Below, piece after piece: positions 23,901-36,200 of a stretch of 64,000 nt of DNA (position 1 is its first letter; each line of letters opens with the position of its first letter). The notes under the pieces were generated by a model. The model was given only the letters and a program-made list of their open reading frames with translations. It made no database searches and was not told where the DNA came from. The DNA is from Perognathus longimembris pacificus (taxonomy: Eukaryota; Chordata; Mammalia; Rodentia; Heteromyidae), in contig NC_063167.1 of the NCBI RefSeq assembly GCF_023159225.1, positions 75,995,298 through 76,059,297 of the forward strand. Direction: 5' to 3'. The translations under genes were made by a program, and so were the position numbers.

Positions 23901-26900
23901 CTTTTTGCTCAAGGCTAGCATTCTGCCACTTGAGCCACAGCGCCACTTCTGGCCGTTTTCTGTATATGTGGTGCTGGGGAATCGAACCCAGGGCCTCCTG
24001 TATACGAGGCAAGCTCTCTTGCCACTAGGCCATATCCCCAGCCCCACTTCCAGCTTTTTCTATTTATGTGGTGCTGGGGAATTGAACCCAGGGCTTCACG
24101 TATATGAGGTTAGCACCCTTGCCACTAGGCCATATTCCCAGCCCCTCGTTAGGTGTTTTTAAAAATACATTTTTGTGACTTAATGATTATATAAACTGTA
24201 TAGTTTTTTTTTTTAAAGAAGGTACTACATTTGAAATGTTTTCTTTGAGCTAGGCACTAAGTGGCTCATGTCTGTAATCTTAGCTTCTCAGGAATCTGAG
24301 ATCTGAGCATTGAAGTCAGGAACGTGCATAGGACTCTTATCTCCAGGTGACCATCCAAAAGCCACAAATTGGAGGTGTGGCTTAAGTGGTAGGGGGCTAG
24401 CCTTGAATAAAAAAAAAGCTCTGGGATAGCAAGTTCCCAGGCCCTGAGATCATGCTCCCCCAAGTACTGACAAGCAATAAAAACACTTGAGATATTTATC
24501 TTAAGGTGTCTCAGTTGTACCAGGTTGCTTCTGAAGAGTTTAAAATGAGATATTAATACTTCTTAGAATTTGCCTGTTGTGACTTGTCTTTGATTCCTGA
24601 TATGATTTTTAATCCTAATTATATAGTAACCTACCTTCTATTGTGGTCTTAAAAATTCTTTAAGTCTTAAGAGCTGACAGAGTGGTTTATGCAGTAGACC
24701 ATCTGTTTAGCAAGTGTGAAGCCCTGAGTTCAAACCCAATTACTACCTTCTCTCCCCAAAAACTTCTCAAATCCTAAATTTGATAGAATATATGCAGTTG
24801 TGGGGCTTGAACTCAGTGCCTGAGCTCTGTCCCTGATCCTCTTTGTGCTTAAGGCTAGCATTCTACCACATGAGCCACAGCATTACATCTAGTTTTCTGG
24901 TGGTGAATTGGAGATAAGAATGTCATGGGACTTGGGCTGGGAATATGGCCTAGTGGTAGATTGCTTGTCTCACATACATGAAGTTCTGGGTTCGATTCCT
25001 CAGCACCACATATATAGAAAAGGCCAGAAGTGGCACTGTTGCTAGAGTGGTAGAGTGCTAGGCTTGAGCAAAAAGAAGCCAGGGATAGTGCTCGAGCCTT
25101 GAGTTCAAGCCCCAGAACTGGGGTGGAGTGGGGGTTGAGAAGAAGAATGTTATGGACTTTCCTGCCTGGCCAGGCTTGGAACTACAATCCTCAGATCTCA
25201 GCCCCCTGAGTAGACAGGATTACTGGCCTGAGCCACTAGGGCCAGGCTGTCGTGCTAGTTTTGAAGGAGGAAGAAACACAAAGGTGAAACTAGTTGAAGG
25301 TTGAAATATGACTACACAAAAGTGAATTAAAATAACCCATACATAAGTGAAAATAAATCTGGTTAGCAACAATACATGAAACCTTAAATCTTACATAAAA
25401 TATTAGTTACCGAAACTTTTAGTATTATACTTACTGTCTGTATGTCATGAAACAGTATTGATAGTTGTGTGGTATTTTATTGAAAGGAAATTATACTTGA
25501 AATAATGATGTTCAGGTTTTCATAGAAATAAATTCATAAATTAAATACATAAATATACTTTATAAAAAATAAATGTAGGGCCTGGGATTGTGGCTTAGTG
25601 GTGGTTTAGCATGCATGAAGCCCTGGGTTTGATTCCTCAGCACTCCAGAAACAGAAAAGACTGGAATTGGCGCTGTGGCTCAATTGGTAGAGTGCTATCC
25701 TTGAGCAAAAGAAGCCTCAGGGAAAGAGCCTATATCCTGAGTTCAAGCCCCAGGACTAGCAAAAATAAATAAGAAATAAATGTGCTGTGAGAATAGTGTC
25801 TGGAGGGGGAGAAGAGCAGAAGGGAGCTGAGCTTGGTACCATGGACCTGTAACCAAATTACTTGGGAGACTGAGGCAGTATTATGCAGTATTTATAGCCA
25901 GCCTGGGCTAAGTAGTGAGATCCTGTATGAAAATATAAACCAAAACCCAACTCCCCCATAACCCTTAGTATGCCTAAAAACAATACAGAACAACAGAAAA
26001 TTAAACCAAAAACAACAAAGATTATACTGATTTATTTATTTTTTGCCAGTCCTAGGGCTTGAACTCAGGGCCTGGGTCTTTTTGCTCAAGGTTAACACTC
26101 TGCCACTTGAGCCACAGTGCCAGTTCTAGCCTTTTCTGTTTATGTGGTGTGGAGGAATCAAACCCAGGACTTCATGCATGCTAGGCAAGCACCCCACCAC
26201 TAAGCCATATTCCCAGGCCCTAGGCTTCATTCTTTTTTTTTTTTTTTTGGCCAGTCCTGGGGCTTGGACGCAGGGCCTAAGCACTGTCCCTGGCTTCTTT
26301 TTTTGGTCAAGGCTAGCACTCTGCCACTTGATACACAGCACCACTTCTGGCCATTTTCTGTATATGTGGTACTGGGGAATTGAACCCAGGGCTTCATGTA
26401 TACGAGGTGAGCACTCTTGCCACTAGGCCATATTCCCAGCCCGGCTTCATTCTTTTATGTAAGAGATTGTAGCTGGGCATCTGTGGCTCACACCTGTAAT
26501 CGTAGGTACTCAGGAGTTTGAGGTCTGAGGATTACAATTCGAATCTAGCCCAGGCAGACAGTCCACAAGACTTACCTACAAATGGACCACTAGAAAATCA
26601 GAATGGAAGTATGGCCCAAAGTAGTAGAGCACTCAGACTGTGTCCATGCCCTGAGTTCAAGTCTCACGACCAACCTTCTTCGTAGAAGGTTGAATTAGAT
26701 GTAGGCCTTATTTCTGAACTCTGTAAGATCTTGATTATTTCATTCTTGCTTAAATAGAAAGTCTGGTGCTGGAGAGTAGCTCACGGTAGCACTTTTGCTT
26801 TGAAAGTGTAAGGCACTTAAAAAAAGACGATTTTTTATCATTGCACACCTGGGAAATTTCAGTATGAGGAAGTAGTATGGGCCTGAGCACTGATTTGTGA

Positions 26901-27168
26901 TGTATATATGTATGGCACAGAGATTATTCAAAGGATGTACCCACTGTCATTTGAAGCTCATTTTCTGGCTTCTCCCTAAGTAGCAAAGGAAATTTGAGCA
27001 GTGAATTTAATCATATTTATCAACATGTAAAATGAAAGTTGAAGTAGATGACTTAACTATTTACTAGCTCTAGTGCCCTTTGGTGCAGATTTATTTGCTC
27101 TTTCACTTAAAGCTGTTTCAAAATTTGCCAGTTTTTACTTTGGGGAAAAGAACAGAATGCTATAGTGG

Positions 27169-27202
<34 letters not shown>

Positions 27203-30200
27203 TGCCAGTCCTGGGCCTTGGACTCAGGGCCTGAGCACTGTCCCTGGTTTGCTTTTTGCTCAAGGCTAGCACTCTGCCACTTGAGCCACAGCGCCACTTC
27301 TGGCCATTTTCTATATATGTGGTGCTGGGGATTCGAACCCAGGGCTTCATGTATATACGGTAGGCGCTCTAGCCACTAGGCCATATTCCCAGCCCAGAAT
27401 GCTATAGTTTTAAGTCACCTGTGAAGCTGAGCACAATAGCTCACACCTGTAATCCTAGCTACTCAGGAGGCTGCGATCTGAGTATAATGATTCAAAGTTA
27501 ACTAGGGCAGGAAATGTTAATGTATGAGACACTTATCTCCAATTAACCCCCCAAAAGCTGGAGGTGGAGCTGTGGCTCAAGTGGTAGAGCACTAACCCTG
27601 AGTAAAAGTCCCAGTACTGGCATCAAACAAAAGTCATCTGTGGTATTTTCAAAGTGTGTTATTATTTTTTTTAACTTTAATTTAGGGTGTTCCTTTGTCT
27701 TTTTTTTTATTTAACTGAGCCCAAACTTTTGAAGAAGAGGCTGAAAACTTAGCAGGGGTGGTGGGGGAGACCTGTTGGAACAAAATATTTTCTAGTACTG
27801 AATATGTAGATTTAAAAGTGGTTTGTGATGATGGAAAATTATGAGTGATTTAGGAAGAAGTGAGCTCTACAAAGTTAAGAAATAAAAGTAAAACTACACT
27901 CTAAAGTTAGGAAATAAATGCCTCCAGTCTCACAGCATTTTTACAAGTAGAGATTATTATAAAATTAGAAGTTTCAGGGAATAAAGTTCATTACTTTTTA
28001 TATTTCTTCCTCTCAATATATATTAGTACCTTTATGATAAATACTAATATAATTCTAGCATATTATTTCTTCAGGTCATAGAACTAAAAAGTCAATAATC
28101 ACTAATGTTAAAATTTCATTTTTATAGCATTTATTTTTTTAAGTTCCTCCATAAACATACTTAATTCAGATAATGAACTAGTAACATAGTACAAAATTTA
28201 TTCTTTGTGTTTTTTGTAGGTAAGGAACTAAACCTTACAAGGTTAAATGGCTGTAGTTGGTCACATAATGTGCAAAGTCCTGGAATTAGAACTTAGTTTT
28301 CTGACAACCAGTCATTTCCAGTCCTCTGCATCACATTGCTTATGTCTAGTGCCTGTATATTACAAATGGATGACGTACCATGTTAAATTGTTTCTTAATA
28401 CTTCACAGCTGGCAGACACACCAAAATCTGAAAGATATGAGCATGTTCTGGAAGCATTAAATGATTACAAGACCATGTAAGTTGATTTATTTTATGTATT
28501 CCTATGAAAGAGACAGTTATAAGGAATAAGTATAAGGAATAAGTTATAAGGAATGAGTATAAGGAATAATAACGATTTGTGGGATTGGTGTATGTAACAA
28601 GTACATACCCTTTTAATGTTGTATTTTTGAGGCACAGTAAAGCAGGGATTGAGGAATTGAAAAAGAAGCCTGGCGCTGATGGCTCACGCCTGTAATGCTA
28701 GCTATTCAGGAGGCTGAGGTCTTGAGGATCACGGTTCAAACCCAGTCTGGGCAAGAAAGTGTGTGAAACTCTTATCTCCAATAAACTGCTCAGAAAAAGC
28801 CAGAAGTGGTGCTGTGGCTCAAGTGGTAGAGTGCTAGACTTGAGCACAGAGGGGCTCAGGGACAGTGCCAAGGCCTTGAGTTCAGGCCCCAGGACCAGCC
28901 AAGAAGAAAGGAAAGAAAGGAAAAAGAAAGATTATTTGTGGGCATGGATAGGTAGGAGTCATGTCAGTATCTTCAAAGGGAAATGTGGTCTGTTCTGTTG
29001 AAGTATATTTAGTAATCATTTATTTTTATAATGCAGTTCACTAAAGGGGAAGTATAATCTTGCTGGCTGCCAGAATACAAAAGACAGGAAAATATGTGAA
29101 TATGGTTTGTTGGAAAGGTGGTTTTGAGATTACTTACTGTATTACTACCAGTTAGTTGAAGAAAGGTAATATTACTGATCTGAGTGGTCTGAGATAGTTA
29201 AGTGATATTATTTGCCTATATTCTTTTTTTTTTTTTGCCAGTCCTGGAGCTTGAACTCAGGACCTGGGCACTGTTGCTGAGCTTCTTTTGTTCAAGGCTA
29301 GTACTCTACCACTTGAGCCACAGCACCACTTCTGACTTTTTCTATATATGTGGTGCTGGGGAATCGAATACCTGTTTAGATTATTAACATTTCTATATTT
29401 TCTTTATGCACGGTTCTATCTGAAATAAAGTTATTCTTTTCAAAAGTTTTTTGAGACACTTTTTTGTTTTTAATCAGATGACACTTAAAATACAGAGAAT
29501 CTTCTTTGCTTTTAAGTACTTGGTTCTCTCCTGACCCCTCCCCCCTCTTTCTTTTTTTTTCTTTCTGGTGTGGGGCTTGAACCTCAGGGTCTTTAGCTCT
29601 AACTCAGGACACTGAGGCAGGAGGATCACTTAATTTGAGGCTAGCCTGGGCCACATAGCAAGACCCTGTTTCAAAACAAATCCTGTAAAACCTTCTGGGT
29701 TCAAATGGTCCTTCAACTTTAGTATTCCAAGTTCTGGGACCATGGGCTCATACCATGTTTAGATGCCACAATTTGAAAAAAATGAAAGTAGACAGGAGCT
29801 TTTTTCTCTTCTGATCCCCTTTGATGTCCTACTGTGGATGGGTTCTATCTAGGTTGTAGTATTGGGTGAGGTTTCATGTATAAGGGCCTTATATCTAAAA
29901 ATTACAAGTTAGGGTCTACCATGTATATATGTCCAGTTTTTAAAATATTAATTTTTTTACAATCCAGGTTTATGTCTGGGAAGGAAATAAAGAAGAAGAA
30001 GCATTTGTTTGGGTTGCGAATTCGTGTTCCTCCTGTGCCACCAAATATGGCTTTCAAAGCAGAGAAAGAACCCGAAGGAACGTCCCACGAATTTAAAATT
30101 AAAGGCAGAAAGGCATCCAAACCTATATCTGATTCAAGGTAAAAGTCTATGTGTCATTTAGTTTTTCTTTTTAGCTTACTGTATCTAAAAATATATTTGA

Positions 30201-33200
30201 AAGTGCAAGTGGCAATTACCTTATTAATTACCTGTCAGTAACTTCTTTCTTAGATAAAAGCATAAAGAGTTGATGCTAGATATGTGTTTATTTTAGGATT
30301 TAGGCTTTCAAGGAATTGAACCTGTTGATTTAAATAAACAGCTTAAATATTGGCCTATTTGTCTGTTTCTTGATTTAGATTTTTCAATTTGCCCCGATAG
30401 GGTTACATTGTAGTGGGGAAGAAAGGTAATTAATAAGTGAAATAATTACTGCACATACTATTGCCATTTAGAATTGGTGTATTGTTTTAGAGTTGGGGAT
30501 CAATAAGTTCTAGGTACTGTGTACATTAAAGAGTTTAACATTTAATACTTAACAGATAAAATTGAGAGTTAAAGAATTACCTGATAATAGGAAAGATAAA
30601 AATATTCCAGTTAGCAGAAATAACAAGAGCAAAATCAGGATCCAAATTCTAGGAAACCACAGAAAATTAGTAATGTAGCATGAGTGAGGACTATAGAGGA
30701 TTAGATCTTGGGAAAGAGTGGGTTTGTCTTGGTCACATGGGGTTTTGTAGTTTCTTAAGGATTTTCTATTTTTCCCCTAAGAGTCACTTTAAAAGTGATA
30801 TAAACATTTAAGTCTCTCCCCCACCCCTGCCCTACCCCAGTACATCTTCCATCCGTGGGCTTAAACTGAGGGCCTAGGTCAGGTCCCTGAGGCTTTTTTG
30901 CTGATGGCCTAGCCCTCTACCACTTGAGCCACAGTAGCTCTACTTCTGACTTCTTGGTGATTAATCGGGCTAAGAGTTTCATGGACTTGCCTGCCTGGCA
31001 TTGCTGTTGGCTTTAAACCATGATCTTCATATCTCTGCCTCCTAAGTAGCTAGGGTTATAGGCATGAGCTTGAATATAGGCCTGACTTGAATATAGGCCT
31101 GACTTGAATGCTCTTCTTTTTTTTTTTTTGCCAGTCCTGGGACTTGAACTTAGGGCCTGAGTACTTACTTCCCTTGGCTTCTTATTGCTCCTGGTTTGTT
31201 ATTGCTCAAGGCTAGTACTCTGGATCCACAGTGCCACTTCTGCCCTTTTCTCTTTATGTGGTGCTGAGGAATCCAACCCAGGGCTTCATGTATATGAAGC
31301 AATCACTCTTGCCACTAGACCATATTCCCAGCCCTGATGGTAGTGTTTCTTTTTCTTTTTCTTTTTTTTTTTAATTGAATTTTATTGACAAGGTGATGTG
31401 CAGAGGGGGGACAGTTACATAATAAGGTCATGAGTACATTTGTTGTCATATTTATTACACCCTCCTTCATTTTTCTTTCCCTTCCCTAGTTCAGGTAAGC
31501 ATACATACAATATCCAGTGTACCAAAATCATATACAGTAACCATGTAGGGTACGCCAAAGGAAATTCACCTAGAACATTAAACATAACGACAACAGTGTC
31601 GTCCTGTGTCCTCCTCTTGGAGTTCTTTTTGCTTATCCTCCTCTGATATAATCATGTGTACGTAGCTGTTGAGCTATTTTGATCCTCTGATAGGTCTTTC
31701 CTAGACCTTTTTATGTTTGTTTAGTAGTTGTTTGGTTTTAGGTACATAATGTAAAGTCGCTGACCTAAACATGTGGAAATACCATTTGAAAAAAAGTTTG
31801 TTATTTTGCGGACCTGGTCTCTGCTGTTCTTCCCCCGCCCCCAACAGTCATATATCAAGGAGACCATGCGCCTTTGTTCTCTGTGTTCTACGCTTGTCTC
31901 AGGCAACATTATTTGTTCAAACTCTGACCATTTCCCTGCGATTACCATTATTTTATCATTTCTAATTGCTATGTAGTATTCCATCGTGTACAGGTTCCAT
32001 GTTTTTTGGATCCATTCATCTGTAATGGGGATCTGTGTTATTTCCATATTTTGGCTATTGTGAATTGTGCAGCGATAAACATGGATGTGCAGATAGATGT
32101 CTTTATGGTATCATGAGACCTGTTGTTCAGGATAGATGCCTAGGATATGTTGTTCAGGATAGATGGCTGTCATCTCTAGATGCTTAGACCTGTTGTTGAG
32201 GATAGATGGCTGGGTCATAGGATATGTCTATGCTGAGCTTTTTGAAGAACCTCCATACTGTTCTCCAAAGTGGTTGTACTAATTTGCACTCCCACCAACA
32301 GTGGAGATGGGTTCCTCTTTCCCCGCATCCCCTCCAGTATTTGTTTTTGCCTGAGTTCAGAGTATGGGCCATTCTAACTGGGGTGAGGTGGTATCTCAGG
32401 GTCATTTTTATTTGCATTTCCTTTACTACCAGGGATGTTGAACATTTCCTCATATGTTTCTTTGCCATTTTTATTTCTTCTCTTGTGAAGTCTCTCTTTA
32501 GCTCCTTTGCCCATTTAATTGGCTTACTGGGCTTGGAGGGGCTTAGTTTTTTGAGTTCTCTGTAGATGACGGATATTAGGCCTTTGTCTGTTGCTGTGCT
32601 GGTGAAGATCCTTTCCCATATGATTGGCTGTCTTTCTAGTTTAGTGGCTATGTCTTTAGCTGTGCAGAAACATTTTATTTTGTAGTAGTCCCATTTATCT
32701 AATCTCTCCTATCTGTTGTGCCCCTTGGACTTCGTTCAGGAAGTTCCTGCTTATGCCTATAAGTTCTAGTGTCTCTCCTACTCTGAATTGTTTTGGCTAT
32801 TCTAGGTCTTTTGTTGTTCCATATGAATTTATGGGTTTTCTCTATTTCAGTGAAGAATGTAGCTGGGATTTTGATGGGGATTACATTGAATTTGTATAAC
32901 ATTTTAGGCAATATGGCCACTTTCACTATATTGATTCTGCCTACCCATGAGCATGGGGTCTTTCCATCTCCTGGTGTCCTCTTTGATTTCTTCTTTTAGA
33001 TTTTTATAGTTCTCATTAAATAGGTCATTCACATCTTTGGTAAGGTCAATCCCTAGATAATCTACTCTTATTTTAGCTATTGCAAATAGTATTATTTCCA
33101 TAATTTCCTTTTCTGCTTGTTACATTGCTGGTGTACAGAGAAGCTGCCTATTTTTGTGGGTTGATTTTTGTAACCTGCTAGTTTGACAGAATGGTTTATT

Positions 33201-36200
33201 ATTAGTTCTAGGAGTTTGGGGGCTGAGTTTTTTTGTTTTGTTTTTTTTTGGGTTCTTCAGATATAAGATCATGTCATCTGCGAATAGGGATAGTTTGATT
33301 TCTTTTTTTTTACCAATGATGATCCCTTTAATGCCCTCTTCTTGCCTTATTGCTGTGGCTAGAGATTCCAGCACTATGTTGACTAGAAGTGGGGAGAGTG
33401 GGCATCCTTGTCTTGTTCCTGATTTTAGGGGGGAAATGGTTTTAATTTTTCCCCATTTCATATGATAATAGCAGTTGGTCTGTTATATGGCTTTTATTGT
33501 TTTAAAGAATGTTCCCTCTATTCCTGTTCTCTCCAGGGCTTTTAACATGTATGGGTGCTGTATTTTGTCAAAGGCTTTTTGGGCCTCGACTGAGATGAGG
33601 ATGTGACTTAGCTCTGTTAATGTCAATTACGTTTATTGATTTGCAGATGTTGAATGAGCCTTGCATCTGTGGGATGAAGCCGTGATGTATAATTTTCTTG
33701 ATCAGTTTCTGGATCCTGTTAGCTAATTCTTTTGTTGAGGAGCTTTTGCATTTATGTTCACTAGTGATATTGGTCTGTAATTCTATTTTTTTTGTTGGGT
33801 CTTTGCCTGGCTTGGGGATGAGTATGATATTAGCTTCATAGAATGAGTTTGGGATTTCTCCCTCTGTTTCTATTTCACAGAAGAGTTTGAGGAGGATTGG
33901 TATTAGCTCCTCACTGAAGATTTTATAGAATTCATTGGTGAATCCATCCGGGCCCGGGCTTTTCTTTGTTGGAAGGCTCTTGATTACTTCCTGTATCTCA
34001 CTGTAGGTTATTAGTTTATTTAGTTGATTTATTTCTTCTTGACTCAGTTTGGGCAGTTTATACTTCTCTAAGAATTGATCCATCTCTGTAAAATTCTTGT
34101 TCTTTAGTGAGTAAAGGTTCTGGAAATAGTTCCTTATAATTGTTTGAATATCTTGTGTATTTGTTGTAATTTTTCCAGTGGAGTCCCTGATCTTATGGAT
34201 ATGAGTCTCTTCTCATCTTTTTTTTTTTTTTTTGTAAGTCTTGCAAGGGGTCTGTCAATTTTATTTATTTTCTCAAAGAACCAGCTTTTAGTTTTATTTA
34301 TTTGTTGGATGGTCTTTCAGTTCTCAATCTGATGTATCTCTTCTTTAATCTTTGTGAGCTCTCTGCTAGTAGTTTTAGATTCAATTTTTTCTTTTTTCTC
34401 CAATCGTTTTAACTGCATCATGAGGTTATTTACCTGTTCTGATTCCATTCTTTTAATGTGTGTGCTGAGGGCAATCAGTGATCTTGCCCCTCAGCACTGC
34501 CATTGCTGTATCCTATAGGTTTCTTTGTGATGTATTCTCATTGTCATTTTCGCTTATGAACTCGTTAATTTGTCCTTAATTTGCTCTGTGACCAAAGTGT
34601 TAAATAGTGAGGAGTTTAGCCTCCAAGTATTTGTGTAGTTTCTGCAGTATCCCTTCTTACTGAGGGCTAGCTTAATTCCATTGTGATCAGATAGAATACA
34701 TGGGATAATGTCAATACTCTTGTATTTGCTGAGGTTCTTTGTGTGGACTATGATATGATCTGTTTTGGAGTATGTTCCATGGGCTGCTAAGCAGAGTGTG
34801 TATTGAGTCTCTGTAGGGTGAAATCACTGTACAGATCTGTTAGATCCATGTGGGATATGGTGTTACTTAGGTCTTGGGCTCCCTTGCTAATCCTCTGTGT
34901 GTTGGATCTGTCTCTTGGAGAGGGTGTAGTATTAAAATCTCCCACTATGATTGTATTTGGGTCTGTCTTGTTCTGTAGTTCTGAAAGAATTTGTGTGACA
35001 TATTTAGGGCCTCTTTTTTTTTGGTGAGTTTAAGTTTGTCACCGTGATATCTTCTTTCTGGATTCTTCCCTGTATTAATATGTAGTATCCTTCTTTATCT
35101 TTTTGAACTGATTTTAGTGAACAGTCTAGCTTGTCTGAAATATCAGGATGGCTACCCCTGCCATTTTGGTAGGTGACTTTGCTTGGAAGATCTTACTCTA
35201 TCCTTTCATTCGGAGCCTGTTTTTGTCCTTTGCTGTAAGATGGGTCTCTTGAAGACAACAGATAGATATGTCTTGTTTGTGGATCCACTCTGCCAATCTT
35301 TTTTTTATCAGAGAGTTCAGTCCATTAATGTGGATATGTGTGTTTTTTTCCCTTCCATTTTCCTGTTAAGCTGTGGTTTGCTTCTTTCCTTTCCTTTCTT
35401 GTGTTTATTGTGCTGTTTTTTTCTACTGGGTTCTGGCTATTGGAGTTTCTGTATAGAGGTCCTGTCTGTTTTCTGTTGGGGGATGTTCTCTTAGAATTCT
35501 CTGTAGGGCTGGCTCTTTGTTTATATATTCCTTCAATTTTTCTTTGCTGTGGAAGGTTTTAGTTTCTCCCTCAAAAGTAAATTCTAATTTTTCTGGGTAT
35601 CGAAGTCTGGGTTGGCAGTTGTTGGCCTTCAGGTCATGCTCTTAGTGTATTGTATGTTTATGTGGCGATGTCTGTCATGACCCTGATCTTTTTTCCATTG
35701 TAATATAGTTCTTTCTTCGTTTTGGCTGTGTTCAAAATTTGCCTCTTATTCTTGAGATCTGAGGCCTCGATAATAATGTGTCTGGGGGAAGATCTTCTAG
35801 GATCTGGTCTGCTAGGTGACCTGTATGCTTCTGTTATTTGGGTAAGGTTTTCCCTTTTGAGATTGGGGAAGTTGTCTGTAATAATTCTATTGAATATGTG
35901 TTGTATGCCTCTGCTCTGAAACTGTTCTTCTTCATCTATTCCGATTATATGCAGATTTGATCTCTTCTCCCTGTCCACTGTCTCCAGATTAGTCTGCCTT
36001 CATTGAAGGTTGACAGTTTCTTGGAGTGTGATAATCTTCAGGTCCTTAGATTCCAAATGATCAATCCTTTGTGACATGGCTTCAAGTGTAATTTGCATTG
36101 AGGCACGTGAGCTGTTTATGGTTGCTAGATGCCAGCTCTCAGTGTGGTAATTTCTTTTAATGAGTTGCATTTTGATTCCCTTTTTTCATGCATTTCGGTT

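Noticed and set aside
28247..28480. 77-residue ORF as an independent gene
   Set aside because: Its C-terminal part is MTF2 exon 10; the rest is a MIR fragment and intron.
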